64,000 bases of DNA from Devosia sp. GTDB lineage: Bacteria > Pseudomonadota > Alphaproteobacteria > Rhizobiales > Devosiaceae. The DNA lies in NCBI GenBank assembly GCA_015234425.1, contig JADGNE010000054.1, forward strand, positions 1 to 64,000. Direction: 5' to 3'. The position numbers were made by a program, and so were the translations under genes. Below are positions 8,712 through 18,241 of this stretch, in pieces. Under the pieces are notes generated by a model, which searched no databases, had not been told where the DNA came from, and was given only the letters and a program-made list of their open reading frames with translations. Within the stretch, counting starts at the first letter, position 1; every line of letters starts with the position of its first letter.

Positions 8712-11621
8712 TTAGATCAGCTTGCTGACTGCGAGCATGCCGCTGCGCTGTTCATTGGCCGCGTTTATCGCCGCCTCCCCACCCAGAACCACGACATGAC
8801 CCTGGGCCGCGACTGCATCGATCGCATCGGCAAGCGCGAGGAAGTCGGCACGGCTGGTGTTGAGGATTTCGTCACGCCGCTGCTGCCGGACCGCGTCTGT
8901 GGTCCCCGTCAGAATGCGCCACATCGCCGAATATCCCTTGGAATCGACGAACTCCGGCCGGTCGAGATCGCCCACCACGCCAATGACGGAACGGGTGAGA
9001 TCGGTCTCGCCGATCGCCGCGCGCAGTGCGCTTGCCGCCCCGTCATAGACGTCGAGCGTCCGCAGAAGGTTCGGGTCTCGATAGGAGAGGAAGGAGAAAT
9101 TGCCCGAGGACAGGTCGAAACGGCTCGATCCCCCGTAGGCGCCGCCCTGAACGCGCACCTTGTCCCACATATAGGTGGTGTTGAGATAGCGCAGCACGAC
9201 GCTGGAGGCGGCGCTGACCTGATGGCCTAGGCTCTTGAGATTGGCGCCCTTGCCCACATAGTTCACCTGAGCCGGAATGGTCAGCCCTTCCCAGCGGGGC
9301 TGGAGCGACACACCCCAGTCGACATCAGCGCGATCTGCGCCCGGCAGGCCGGACACAAAGGCCTCGAGGCTGGGCCGGACTTCGGTCCACAGCGCTTCGT
9401 CGGCCGTCACATTGACCACCATGCGCTTTTTGTTGACGAGCACGTCGCGGATCGTGCGCAACGCGGTTTCAACCGTGTCCCAGTCGCTGTCGATCTGCTT
9501 GACCAGCGCACGAAGGAATTCGAGATAGCTGATGCCGCCCATCTGTTCGGCAACCCAGCCAGCCTCGGTCAGACCCGACTTGATGCGGGTGTCGACAAGC
9601 GAATTGCCCGAAGGGATCGCCCGGGCTTCGAACCCGGCCTTTTCCTCAAGCGCCATCTGGCGGAACCGTTCGCGGTTGTCGAGGCGGGCGTCGAGCAGCA
9701 CATCGCCCATGATATCGAGCATTTCCGCGACCTTGCCGGGCACAGCCTTGCCCGAAAGGAAGAACCAGGCTGCGGTGCCGCTGCCGTCGAGCTTGGTCGA
9801 GAGCGAGCGATGCTGCCCGATGCCGCCGGTCGAGCGGCCGATGCGCTGGGTCAGGCTGACGAAATCTTCCTTTGACGTGCCGGTCTGCAAGAGGGCGCGC
9901 CCGAACAGCGGCAGATAGGGCAGGAGCGCCTTGTCGAGGACATGGAGGTCAAACCCGAGGTCGAGATAGACAATCCCGAGCGTGGGCAGGTCGTGGTACA
10001 TCAACCGTGCACCAGCGATCGTGCCATCCTCGGTAGGGATGATGCGGATTTCGCGATCGAGATCGGCGAGCGTCAGGGTGGGGATTTTCGCCAGGTCTTC
10101 GGGGGCATCCACCTCTTCCTGCAGCGCTTTGAGCCGTTCGGTATGGGCAATCGTGTCGTTGAGCGCAGCCTCATCCATCTCGGCGCGCACAGCGGACAGT
10201 TTGTCCGCTTCGGCCTTGGCCTCGCGCTCTCCCTGGTCAGGATCCGCCTCGATCCTGGTGGTGATGCGGTGGGTATTTTCGAGGAACAACCGGCGGATTT
10301 CGGCCTCGAAGTGACCTTCGGCGGCCTTGTTCTTGAGCTCGGCCAGCGCGTCTTCAAAGGACAGTGGGCCCAGGGGATCGCCGCCATGCAGCCATTGGCC
10401 CAGTGCGGTGAACATATAGCTCATGCCGCGCGGCTGGCTGCCGGTGTTGTGCTCGCGCAGATGAAACTCGAATGTGTTGATCGCGGCTTCCCGCTGCTCG
10501 GCCGAAAACCCGGTTTCGGCCAGCTCTGCCAGCGTGTCGAGCACCAGTTTCTCGACCTTTTCGGCGTCAGCCGGATCGATCCCCTTAAGGCCAAAGCTCG
10601 CAGAAGGCTGGCGCAGCCAGGTGGAAACGCCGCCACCGATCATGCCTTCGCCAAGACCGGATTCAGTCAGTTTCTTGCGCAGCGGCGCAGCCGAATTGCC
10701 GGCCAGAAGATAGCTCAGGAGCCCGTGGCTCAGGGTTTCTTCGCGGCCCGACGGGGGATCGAGCATCCAGTTGACGCTGACCATGCCGTCGCGGCGCTTG
10801 TCCGGATCGATCGTGCCGGCATAGGTGCCCGAGACCTGGCGCGGCGCATTCCAGCGCGGCTGCAGGGCGATGTCGGCGTCAACCGGAGCGGCGTCGAACT
10901 GGCTGAAGACTTCGTCGAGGATTTCCAGGCGCTTGGCGGCGTCGTCGTCGCCGGCAAAGACGACGCGGGCGTTCGACGGGTGGTAGTATTTGGTGTGGAA
11001 GGCCCTGAACTGCTCATAGGTCAGGTCCGGAATGTTCTTCGGGTCGCCGCCCGAGGAATTGCCATAGGTGGTGTCCGGATAGAGCGAGCGCTGCACCAGG
11101 GTCTGCATGACCGAGTCCGGGTTGGAGAAGACGCCCTTCATCTCGTTGAACACGACGCCCTTGTAAACCAATGGCGCGTCGGGGTTTTCCAGCTCGTAAT
11201 GCCAGCCTTCCTGGGCGAAAGTGTCTTCGGTGAGCAGCGGAAAAAACACCGCGTCGAGATAGACGTCGACGAGATTGTAGAAGTCCTTGAGGTTGGCGCT
11301 AGCCACCGGATAGGCGGTCTTGTCCGGGAAGGTCATGGCGTTGAGGAAGGTGTGCATCGACCCCTTCAGCAATTCCACAAAAGGCTTCTTTACCGGGTAC
11401 TTACGGCTGCCGCAGAGGACGGAGTGCTCGAGGATATGGGCGATCCCAGTGGAATCCTCGGGTGGGGTCTTGAAGGTGATGCCAAAAACCTTGTTCTCGT
11501 CTTCATTGACGAGGCTGAGCACTTCCGCCCCAGTCTTGATGTGCCGGAAAAGCTGGGCTTGCGAATTGATCTCATTGATCTTTTCGTCGCGCACGAGCTC
11601 GAAGGCGGGGTGGAGTGTCAT
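8712..11621 (-). CDS. M16 family metallopeptidase, presequence protease (Cym1/PreP) type
   Basis: A 969-residue zinc peptidase of the M16C type. The inverted zinc motif HILEH is at residues 62-66, and NEMKGVFSNP near 150 carries the third ligand region. The protein has the size and arrangement of PreP, in which two homologous halves close on peptide substrates. Bacterial homologues probably degrade short peptides; no signal peptide is seen. The ATG at 11621 has GCGGA upstream; a GTG at 11681 would add 20 residues without family similarity. It is the last gene of a minus-strand run with aldo/keto reductases and an esterase, but a 156-bp gap holding a GTTAGC repeat precedes it, suggesting its own promoter. 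Confidence 0.93.
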   Translation of the reverse strand: MTLHPAFELVRDEKINEINSQAQLFRHIKTGAEVLSLVNEDENKVFGITFKTPPEDSTGIAHILEHSVLCGSRKYPVKKPFVELLKGSMHTFLNAMTFPDKTAYPVASANLKDFYNLVDVYLDAVFFPLLTEDTFAQEGWHYELENPDAPLVYKGVVFNEMKGVFSNPDSVMQTLVQRSLYPDTTYGNSSGGDPKNIPDLTYEQFRAFHTKYYHPSNARVVFAGDDDAAKRLEILDEVFSQFDAAPVDADIALQPRWNAPRQVSGTYAGTIDPDKRRDGMVSVNWMLDPPSGREETLSHGLLSYLLAGNSAAPLRKKLTESGLGEGMIGGGVSTWLRQPSASFGLKGIDPADAEKVEKLVLDTLAELAETGFSAEQREAAINTFEFHLREHNTGSQPRGMSYMFTALGQWLHGGDPLGPLSFEDALAELKNKAAEGHFEAEIRRLFLENTHRITTRIEADPDQGEREAKAEADKLSAVRAEMDEAALNDTIAHTERLKALQEEVDAPEDLAKIPTLTLADLDREIRIIPTEDGTIAGARLMYHDLPTLGIVYLDLGFDLHVLDKALLPYLPLFGRALLQTGTSKEDFVSLTQRIGRSTGGIGQHRSLSTKLDGSGTAAWFFLSGKAVPGKVAEMLDIMGDVLLDARLDNRERFRQMALEEKAGFEARAIPSGNSLVDTRIKSGLTEAGWVAEQMGGISYLEFLRALVKQIDSDWDTVETALRTIRDVLVNKKRMVVNVTADEALWTEVRPSLEAFVSGLPGADRADVDWGVSLQPRWEGLTIPAQVNYVGKGANLKSLGHQVSAASSVVLRYLNTTYMWDKVRVQGGAYGGSSRFDLSSGNFSFLSYRDPNLLRTLDVYDGAASALRAAIGETDLTRSVIGVVGDLDRPEFVDSKGYSAMWRILTGTTDAVRQQRRDEILNTSRADFLALADAIDAVAAQGHVVVLGGEAAINAANEQRSGMLAVSKLI

Positions 11622-11730
11622 GAAATTTCCGCTCGTCTTGTTGTCATTGTCCGGGGGTAGGTAGGCGCTGCCATCCGACACTTCCAGTGGCCCGCGCTCA
11701 AGCCGACGTCATCGCATTGGCGGTGAGTTG

Positions 11731-11757
11731 GTTAGCAGACTGTTAGCATCGAGCGCT
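11731..11757. repeat. GTTAGC-type repeat, copy 2
   Basis: GTTAGC occurs twice with 11-bp periodicity (11731 and 11742) inside a block similar to 60-87. It lies about 110 bp upstream of the M16 peptidase start and could be an operator; the palindrome before lldD (44932) shares the GCTAACA half-site. Confidence 0.35.
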
Positions 11758-11777
11758 GCACTGGCGGGAATTGGTTG

Positions 11778-12752
11778 TCAGACCGCGCCGCGGATCTCCG
11801 GCTTGACCTTGTCCTCGTACCATTCACCCAATTGCTTCATCAGCGCCGGGAAGAGGGCCTTGCGTTCGGTGGCCGCGACATTGTCGGCGATCTGCTCGGG
11901 TTTGGAAACGCCGGCGATGACGGTCGAGACCTGCGGGTGGTCGAGAATCCAGCGAAGGGCAAACTGGCTGAGCGGCACACCCTCGGGCGCAAGGCCGCGC
12001 AGTTCGGCGACGAGCTCGACGCCGCGCTCGAAGCGGATGCCCGAAAAGGTTTCGCCGACCGAGAAGGCCTGGCCGTCGCGATTATAGGTGCGGTGGTCCG
12101 AGGGATCGAAATTGGTGTTCTTGTCATATTTGCCGCTGAGGAGGCCCGAGGCCAGCGGCAGGCGCACGATGATGCCGACATCCTTCTCGGCCGCCTTGGG
12201 CAGGAGCTTTGCCGCCGCGTCCTGGCGGAAGATGTTGAAGATGATCTGGAGCGTGGCGCAGCCGGGCTGATCGAGGCAGATCATGCCTTCCTCGATGGTT
12301 TCGACGCTGGCGCCCCAATGGCGCACGAGGCCCTCGGCCTTGAGCTCGTCCATCCAGCCAAAGATCGCGCCATCGCGCAGCACTTCGGTGGGCACGCAAT
12401 GGAGCTGGGCAAGGTCGAGCGTTTCGACGCCGAGGCGACGGGCCGAGCCAAGGAGGCTCTCGCGCACGCCCTCGCGGGTATATTTATTGGGAAAGAGCGT
12501 GCCGGAGCGGCCAAGCTTGGTCGCAATTTTGACGGCCGGTCCCTTGGAATGGCTGCCGATCCGGCTTTCGCTGAGCCCGCCGCCATAGACGTCTGCCGTA
12601 TCCCAGAAAGTGATGCCGGCTGCATTGGCGGCGTCAAGAATGGCGGCTGCCTCCTCATCGCCCACCGGACCGAAATCGCCGCCCAGCTGCCAGCAGCCGA
12701 GACCGATCTCACTGACTTCATAGCCGGTCTTGCCCAAACGCCGCGTCTTCAT
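11778..12752 (-). CDS. Aldo/keto reductase
   Basis: A 324-residue NADPH-dependent TIM-barrel reductase. The N-terminal MKTRRLGKTGYEVSEIGLGC is the AKR signature, WDTADVYGGG holds the catalytic Asp and Tyr, and a Lys (KIATKLGR) and His region (QLHCVP) follow in order. The C-terminal SQFALRWILDHPQVSTVIAG is the cofactor-binding segment. GGAGGAC precedes the ATG. It is 29 bp downstream of an esterase on the same strand; another aldo/keto reductase lies beyond that, so the three may form an operon. Substrate unknown. Confidence 0.93.
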   Translation of the reverse strand: MKTRRLGKTGYEVSEIGLGCWQLGGDFGPVGDEEAAAILDAANAAGITFWDTADVYGGGLSESRIGSHSKGPAVKIATKLGRSGTLFPNKYTREGVRESLLGSARRLGVETLDLAQLHCVPTEVLRDGAIFGWMDELKAEGLVRHWGASVETIEEGMICLDQPGCATLQIIFNIFRQDAAAKLLPKAAEKDVGIIVRLPLASGLLSGKYDKNTNFDPSDHRTYNRDGQAFSVGETFSGIRFERGVELVAELRGLAPEGVPLSQFALRWILDHPQVSTVIAGVSKPEQIADNVAATERKALFPALMKQLGEWYEDKVKPEIRGAV

Positions 12753-12781
12753 AGTCGTCCTCCGGTGTATTCTCTATTGGC

Positions 12782-13795
12782 CTAGCGGCTCAGCGCTTCT
12801 GCAAGATAGGGCAGGCTGAGATCCATGCGGTAGTCTACCCCGGAATGGTTGTCGGGGAACTCCTCGTAGCGGTGGGCAATGCCCTTGGCTTCCAGCGTGC
12901 GGTGGATACGCCGGGTGCCATAGAGGATGTCGTACTGATCCTCGGTGCCGCATTCGAGATAGAAGGCTTTCAGTTTTCCGATGGCGTCGAAGTGCTTTTC
13001 GACCATCAGCGCCGGGTCCCATTTGAGCCAGTTCTCCCAGCGCTCAGGGATGAGCTCGCAAGTGTCATGAGTGACGGGCAGGCGGAGGCCAAGGAAGGTC
13101 TCTGGATCGGGATCGGGATCAAAGCTGGCCGCCTGGGCGAGGAACATGAGCGTCATCGTGTCCTTGCCGTCGAGTTTTGGCTTGGCTTCGAAGGCGCTCA
13201 TCCAGGCTTCGATGGAGTGATCGTGCTTGGCCAGCGCGCGCAGCACATCCGGGAAGCCGGCCTGATAAAGAAGGTCAAAGCCCGCATCGCCCGAGTGGCT
13301 GGCGGCGGCCGACCAGACATCGGGATGGCGCATGGCGTGGACCAGCGCGCCGAAGCCCCCCGAGGATTTGCCGAAGACGCCGCGCTTGCCTGTGCCGCCG
13401 CAGTTGAACTGGCTTTCGACAGCCGGCAGCATTTCAGAAATGAGAAACTGCTCCCAATTTCCCATCACCGGGCTGTCGACATATTGGTTGCCGCCGAGAC
13501 GGGTGAAGCAATCGGGAAAGGCGACGACGACGGGGGGCATCGCGCCATCGCCGATCAACCGGTCGAGCCGCTCGGGAACATTCTCGCCAAAATTTTTCCA
13601 GGCAGTGTGGGCGGGGCCGCCTGCCGTGTAGCCGACGAGATCGACCAGCAGCGGCAGGCCCGAACCATCATGTCCATGGGGAACATAGACATCGACAATG
13701 CGATTTGTCGGATCCCCAAGGCGATTGGACTTGAGGACCGCGCTGTCGACCATGATGCGGTGGACTGTTCCGGCTGGATGGCTGGTGCGGCGCAT
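12782..13795 (-). CDS. Alpha/beta hydrolase, putative esterase (esterase D-like)
   Basis: A 337-residue alpha/beta-hydrolase of the putative-esterase type. The nucleophile elbow GKSSGG gives Ser144, and the acid and His are expected in the last third (the NHSGVDY region carries a likely catalytic His). No signal peptide is visible. The start ATG at 13795 has CGGGAG six bases upstream; the longer frame to 13855 lacks support. It sits between two aldo/keto reductases on the same strand. Such enzymes cleave acyl esters of sugars, siderophores or S-formylglutathione; the substrate cannot be told. Confidence 0.85.
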   Translation of the reverse strand: MRRTSHPAGTVHRIMVDSAVLKSNRLGDPTNRIVDVYVPHGHDGSGLPLLVDLVGYTAGGPAHTAWKNFGENVPERLDRLIGDGAMPPVVVAFPDCFTRLGGNQYVDSPVMGNWEQFLISEMLPAVESQFNCGGTGKRGVFGKSSGGFGALVHAMRHPDVWSAAASHSGDAGFDLLYQAGFPDVLRALAKHDHSIEAWMSAFEAKPKLDGKDTMTLMFLAQAASFDPDPDPETFLGLRLPVTHDTCELIPERWENWLKWDPALMVEKHFDAIGKLKAFYLECGTEDQYDILYGTRRIHRTLEAKGIAHRYEEFPDNHSGVDYRMDLSLPYLAEALSR

Positions 13796-13873
13796 GAACG
13801 GCTCCCGTTTCTTTTCTGTTTTGTCTGGTGTGGCCGAGACTGCCCGGCAAGGCAAGGGCAGGGGGCGGACGGC

Positions 13874-14707
13874 TCAGATCATTTCGAGCGGGATCTTGCG
13901 GCGCGGTGGCGGAAAGGCCCGGTCAATGTCGGCCAGATCCTCGGAGGTGAGTTCGATGTCGAGGGCACCGAGATTTTCGGCGACCCGATCCGGTTGAGAC
14001 GTCTTGGGGATGGCGATGACACCCTCGTGGCGAAGCACGAAGGCCAGCGCGATCTGGGCGGTGGTGGCATTGTGGCGCTGGGCGATGGCGTCCATCGCCG
14101 TGTGGCCGGCGAGACGCCCCTGTTCGATGGGGGAATAGGCCATGATCGCCATGTGCTTTTCCTGCGCATCGGGAAGGAGATCGAACTCGATGCCGCGGCG
14201 GGTGCAATTATAGAGCACCTGATTGGCCTGGCACTGATCGGAAATGCCGGCAAGCTCGTCCATATCCTCGATGTCGAAATTGGAGACGCCCCAGCGCGCG
14301 ATCTTGCCCTGGGCCTTGAGCGTTTCGAAGGCTTCCACCGTTTCCGCGAGCGGATAGCGGCCGCGCCAGTGGAGGAGATAGAGGTCGAGCCGGTCGGTGC
14401 CGAGGTGTTCCAGGCTTCTCTCGCAGGCGCGGATCGTGCCCTCGCGGCTGGCATTGTGCGGCAGGACTTTTGAAACGAGGAACAGCCCGTCGCGCTTTCC
14501 GGCAATGGCCTCGCCCACCATGCGCTCGGAGCCCCCATCGCCATACATTTCGGCGGTGTCGATGAGGGTGATGCCCTGATCAAGCCCGGCGCGAATGGTG
14601 TCGACCTCCTGACGGAGCCTGTCAGCGCGCTCGCCCATCATCCAGGTGCCGAGGCCAAAGACCGGCATGGGCGTGCCATCGGGCAATGTGGTGGTGGGGA
14701 TCGTCAT
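13874..14707 (-). CDS. Aldo/keto reductase
   Basis: A 277-residue AKR, probably of the 2,5-diketo-gluconate or YeaE-like group. GLGTWMMGE near residue 20, [13 protein letters not shown] (catalytic Asp and Tyr), a Lys in VSKVLP and LYLLHWRG (His) are in order, and [16 protein letters not shown] is the C-terminal NADPH-binding stretch. The ATG at 14707 has GGAAGGAACG upstream. It is the first gene of the minus-strand reductase-esterase-reductase group and is divergent from the DNA-repair pair. Confidence 0.93.
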   Translation of the reverse strand: MTIPTTTLPDGTPMPVFGLGTWMMGERADRLRQEVDTIRAGLDQGITLIDTAEMYGDGGSERMVGEAIAGKRDGLFLVSKVLPHNASREGTIRACERSLEHLGTDRLDLYLLHWRGRYPLAETVEAFETLKAQGKIARWGVSNFDIEDMDELAGISDQCQANQVLYNCTRRGIEFDLLPDAQEKHMAIMAYSPIEQGRLAGHTAMDAIAQRHNATTAQIALAFVLRHEGVIAIPKTSQPDRVAENLGALDIELTSEDLADIDRAFPPPRRKIPLEMI

Positions 14708-14786
14708 GAGGCGTTCCTTCCTGTCATGCTGTTGGAGCAACTCTAAAGCCGGCAAAACCGTTGCTGGGTGTCAGGGCGAGGTGATT

Positions 14787-15785
14787 ATGGCTGTTCTCAA
14801 TCGCGATCTCTATATCCCCTCCATCGATGCCTGGGTCGATCCATCCGTGCCCAAACCGCGCGCGATTATCACACATGGCCATGCCGACCACGCCCGCTCG
14901 GGGCATGGCTCGGTGCTCGCGACGCCCGATACAGTCGCCATCATGAAGGTGCGCTATGGGGAAGATTGCGCCGGTCAGTTCCAGTCGCTCGATTTTAATA
15001 CGCCGCTGGCCATGGATGACACCACGATCACCTTTTTTCCGGCCGGGCATATTCTGGGCTCGGCGCAGATGCTGATCGAGGCGGAGGGGCAGCGCGTGGT
15101 GGTAACGGGCGACTACAAGCGCCGCCCGGACCGGACCGCCCAGCCTTATGAGCCGGTGGCCTGCGATCTGCTCATTACCGAGGCGACGTTCGGGCTGCCG
15201 GTGTTTCAGCACCCGGACCCCAAGGATGAAATCGCACGGCTGCTCAAGTCGGTTGCCGCCCAGCCTGAGCGGGCCCATCTCGTCGGCTGCTATGCGCTGG
15301 GAAAAGCGCAGCGGGTGATCGCGCTTTTGCGCGATGCCGGCTGGGACCAGCCGATTTATCTCCATGGCGCCATGATCCGGCTCTGCGAACTCTATCAGGA
15401 GCTGGGCGTGGACCTCGGCGAGCTGATCCCCGCAACCGGCATGCCCAAGGCGGCGATGGCCGGACAGATCGTCATCGCGCCGCCCTCGGCCATTCGCGAC
15501 CGCTGGAGCCGGCGCTTTCCCGATCCCGTCGTCTGCCAGGCCTCGGGCTGGATGAGCGTCAAGCAGCGCGCACGACAGGCGCTGGTGGAATTGCCGCTGG
15601 TGATTTCGGACCATTGCGACTGGGGCGAGCTTAACGAGTCGATCCTCGAAAGCGGCGCGCAAACCGTGTGGGTGACCCATGGCCGGGAGGATGCGCTGGT
15701 CTATTGGTGCAGGAAACAGGGGCTGGAGGCGGAGCCCCTGGCGCTGCCCGGGCTCGATGATGATGGCGGGGAGGGCGGCGAATGA
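14787..15785 (+). CDS. Ligase-associated DNA exonuclease (metallo-beta-lactamase fold)
   Basis: A 332-residue nuclease with the metallo-beta-lactamase/beta-CASP fold. The metal signature HGHADH is at residues 30-35, HILGS near 90 and GDYKRRPDRT near 110. In several bacteria this EXO protein is encoded with an ATP-dependent ligase, an Lhr-type helicase and a metallophosphoesterase as a nucleic-acid repair cassette; characterised homologues are manganese-dependent DNA nucleases. Here only exonuclease and ligase are present. Its stop overlaps the ligase start by four bases (ATGA), indicating translational coupling. The ATG at 14787 follows GCGAGGTG. Confidence 0.93.
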   Translation: MAVLNRDLYIPSIDAWVDPSVPKPRAIITHGHADHARSGHGSVLATPDTVAIMKVRYGEDCAGQFQSLDFNTPLAMDDTTITFFPAGHILGSAQMLIEAEGQRVVVTGDYKRRPDRTAQPYEPVACDLLITEATFGLPVFQHPDPKDEIARLLKSVAAQPERAHLVGCYALGKAQRVIALLRDAGWDQPIYLHGAMIRLCELYQELGVDLGELIPATGMPKAAMAGQIVIAPPSAIRDRWSRRFPDPVVCQASGWMSVKQRARQALVELPLVISDHCDWGELNESILESGAQTVWVTHGREDALVYWCRKQGLEAEPLALPGLDDDGGEGGE

Positions 15786-17353
15786 AACGCTTCGCGGAAC
15801 TGCTCGAAGTGCTGGCCCTGACGCCCTCGCGCACGCGAAAACTCGAGGCGCTCAAACGCTATTTTGCTGAAGTGCCGGACCCGGACCGGGGCATTGCGCT
15901 GGCCGTGCTGACCGGGGAGATGGACATCCGCAACGTCAAGCCGGCGCTGCTGCGAGAAATCGTGCTGGCGGAAGTCGACGAGACGCTTTTTGCGCTCTCC
16001 TATGACTATGTCGGCGACCTCGGGGAAACCATCGCGCTGATCTGGCCCCATCACGGTCCCGCCGATCTGCCGGGACTGGCCGAGCTGGTCGATCAGCTCA
16101 ACCAGACGGCCAAATCGGTATTGCCAAGGCTGATCGCGGACCTGCTGACGCGGGCGGCGATCCATGAGCGGTGGGCTCTCGTGAAGCTGGCCACAGGGGC
16201 GCTGCGCATCGGGGTGTCGGCGCGTCTGGCCAAAACCGCGCTGGCCGATATGAGCGGGATCGAGCTGCAGGCGATTGAAGAAGTCTGGCACGGCTTGAAA
16301 GTGCCCTATACCGATCTCTTCGCCTGGCTGGAGGGCAGGGCGGAAAAGCCCGAGATCGATCATGCGGCGCGGTTTCATCCGCTGATGCTGTCCAATCCGA
16401 TCGAGGACAGGGATTTTGAAAAGCTCGATCCCAGAGACTTCGCGGTGGAGTGGAAATGGGACGGGATCCGCGTGCAGCTGGTGATGGGGCCGGGCGGCGC
16501 ATCGCTGTTTTCGCGCACCGGCGATGATATCGGCGGCTCGTTCCCCGATATTGTCGAGAATGTCAGTGGCAGCGCCGTGCTCGATGGCGAGCTGCTGGTG
16601 GGGCATGATTTTGACGCCAAAAGCTTCAATGATCTGCAGCAGCGGCTGAACCGCAAGGTGGCGTCGGGCAAGCAGATGCAGGAGCTGCCGGCCTTTGTGC
16701 GGGTGTACGATATTTTGTTTGAGGGCGATGAGGACGTGCGCCCACTGCCGTGGAGCGAGCGGCGGCAACGGCTGGAGGCGTGGTTTCAGGACAATCCTCA
16801 GACGCGGCTGGACCTCTCCGAAGTGCTGGATTTTCGCGACTGGGAGCATCTGGGCGAAATGCGGCGGCAGGGCGCCGATGAGCACGGCCATGAAGGGGTG
16901 ATGATCAAGCTCAGGAGCGCCCCCTATGTGCCGGGGCGGCCCAAGGGCAATTGGTATAAATGGAAGCGCGACCCCAATGTGGTCGATGCGGTGCTGATGT
17001 ATGCCCAGCGCGGGCATGGCAAGCGCAGTTCCTATTATTCGGACTACACATTTGGCGTCTGGAAGGGCAATGAGATCGTGCCGATCGGCAAGGCTTATTT
17101 CGGCTTTACCGATGAGGAATTAAAGCAACTCGACCGCTGGATCCGCGCCAATACCACCGCCGCCTTCGGGCCGGTGCGCGAGGTGAAAAAGGAGCTGGTG
17201 TTCGAAGTGGCGTTCGATAGTGCGCAGGAAAGCCCGCGGCATAAATCGGGCGTGGCGCTGCGCTTTCCGCGCATCAACCGCATCCGCTGGGACAAGCCGG
17301 CCCAGGAAGCGGCAACGCTCGACGACATGGCCGTCTTCATCGGCGCGACTTAG
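15782..17353 (+). CDS. ATP-dependent DNA ligase
   Basis: A 523-residue ligase that seals nicks through a lysine-AMP intermediate. The nucleotidyltransferase motif K-W-D-G places the adenylated lysine at residue 225; DGELLVG and WYKWKRD are later motifs of the same domain. The N-terminal 200 residues match the DNA-binding domain and the C-terminus the OB fold. This is the ligase of the LIG-EXO repair cassette rather than the replicative NAD-dependent LigA. It overlaps the exonuclease by four bases; a UVR-motif gene follows 13 bp later. Confidence 0.95.
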   Translation: MKRFAELLEVLALTPSRTRKLEALKRYFAEVPDPDRGIALAVLTGEMDIRNVKPALLREIVLAEVDETLFALSYDYVGDLGETIALIWPHHGPADLPGLAELVDQLNQTAKSVLPRLIADLLTRAAIHERWALVKLATGALRIGVSARLAKTALADMSGIELQAIEEVWHGLKVPYTDLFAWLEGRAEKPEIDHAARFHPLMLSNPIEDRDFEKLDPRDFAVEWKWDGIRVQLVMGPGGASLFSRTGDDIGGSFPDIVENVSGSAVLDGELLVGHDFDAKSFNDLQQRLNRKVASGKQMQELPAFVRVYDILFEGDEDVRPLPWSERRQRLEAWFQDNPQTRLDLSEVLDFRDWEHLGEMRRQGADEHGHEGVMIKLRSAPYVPGRPKGNWYKWKRDPNVVDAVLMYAQRGHGKRSSYYSDYTFGVWKGNEIVPIGKAYFGFTDEELKQLDRWIRANTTAAFGPVREVKKELVFEVAFDSAQESPRHKSGVALRFPRINRIRWDKPAQEAATLDDMAVFIGAT

Positions 17354-17366
17354 GGGAGACTTGAGA

Positions 17367-17642
17367 ATGTCAGCCAGAACCAATCACGAGCGACTGGTGG
17401 CGCTCGAAAAGCAGATGGAAGACGCCGCCGAAGCGATGGATTTTGAAAAAGCCGCGGCGCTCCGCAACGAGATTTTGCGCGTGAAGGGGGAAGGGCAGGG
17501 CGAGGATGGCGAACCCCTCGTCGGCCAGCCCCCGCCGGGGGCGATGGGGCTGGGAACGCAAATCCCAGTCCGTCAGCCGCCCAAGGGCTGGGTGAAGCCC
17601 AAGAAGCCGGATTTTCTGACGGGGCGGAAGCCCAAGGGATAA
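17367..17642 (+). CDS. Small UvrB/UvrC-motif protein
   Basis: A 91-residue protein. Residues about 8-42 form a helical hairpin with the UVR signature (LEKQMEDAAEAMDFEKAAAL followed by RNEI), which in UvrB and UvrC mediates their contact. The C-terminal half is Pro/Gly/Lys-rich and probably disordered. GGGGAGA lies nine bases before the ATG. It follows the ligase directly on the same strand, suggesting co-expression with DNA repair, but a direct role is inference. Small UVR-motif proteins are widespread in alphaproteobacteria and uncharacterised. Confidence 0.85.
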   Translation: MSARTNHERLVALEKQMEDAAEAMDFEKAAALRNEILRVKGEGQGEDGEPLVGQPPPGAMGLGTQIPVRQPPKGWVKPKKPDFLTGRKPKG

Positions 17643-17697
17643 ATCTCACGGCTTCATTGTCCCTCTGGGAGAGGGGCACCAGCCGTGCGGTCGCTCC

Positions 17698-18231
17698 CTA
17701 AGCCACGGCCCGCCGTAGCCCGGCGGTGGGGAATTTGCGGCCGGCTTTGATGAGTTTGCCGTCGAGGCTCAGGGCGCGGTCCCAGAGGGCGACTAGCAGG
17801 GGATTGGGCGCGGCATTGGTGCAGGCGCGGAAAATGGTCTGGCCGGCTTTGTCTACGGAAAGCGAGCGGGCGAGAATGCCCAGCGCCACGGCGGCGGCGC
17901 GGGTGCTGCCCTGCAGGCAATGGATCATCAGCCGCGCATCCCTGGGCAGGGCGTCGACGAAGGCGATGATGGCCTCGATGTCGGCAAGGGTCGGCGCGCC
18001 GGGCGTCGTCGGGTCGAGCGTGTCCTCGAAACGGGCATGAAGCTGCCGGGACTGGTCGAAGTCGGGCAGGCCGAGATAGCGGCTTTGGGGGCCATAGATG
18101 GAAATGATGTGCGTGGGCGCCCATTCAGCGCCATTGCGCCGGGCTTCGGTCTGGCTGCACACCAGCATGGCGCCGGGCCATTTATGGGGGTGGTTGGACC
18201 CATCGGTCAGCGCGGCAAACAGCTCGGGCAT
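17698..18231 (-). CDS. Protein-tyrosine-phosphatase-like protein
   Basis: A 177-residue cytosolic protein with the CX5R phosphatase loop HCLQGSTR (Cys105, Arg111) after a hydrophobic strand. A general-acid Asp is likely in the GLPDFD region near residue 58. It is shorter than eukaryotic PTPs and similar in size to bacterial dual-specificity-type phosphatases. It starts 10 bp after the MerR stop codon, in the order fadD-merR-this gene, so it is probably cotranscribed with the fatty-acid regulator. The substrate is unknown. The frame stays open upstream into merR, but that part is in a different frame from merR and is not credible protein. Confidence 0.82.
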   Translation of the reverse strand: MPELFAALTDGSNHPHKWPGAMLVCSQTEARRNGAEWAPTHIISIYGPQSRYLGLPDFDQSRQLHARFEDTLDPTTPGAPTLADIEAIIAFVDALPRDARLMIHCLQGSTRAAAVALGILARSLSVDKAGQTIFRACTNAAPNPLLVALWDRALSLDGKLIKAGRKFPTAGLRRAVA

Positions 18232-18241
18232 GAACCTACTC

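Noticed and set aside
9942..11660. 572-codon frame opposite the M16 peptidase
   Set aside because: Antisense shadow caused by GC-rich codon bias; the minus strand carries the zinc motif HILEH and continuous family similarity.
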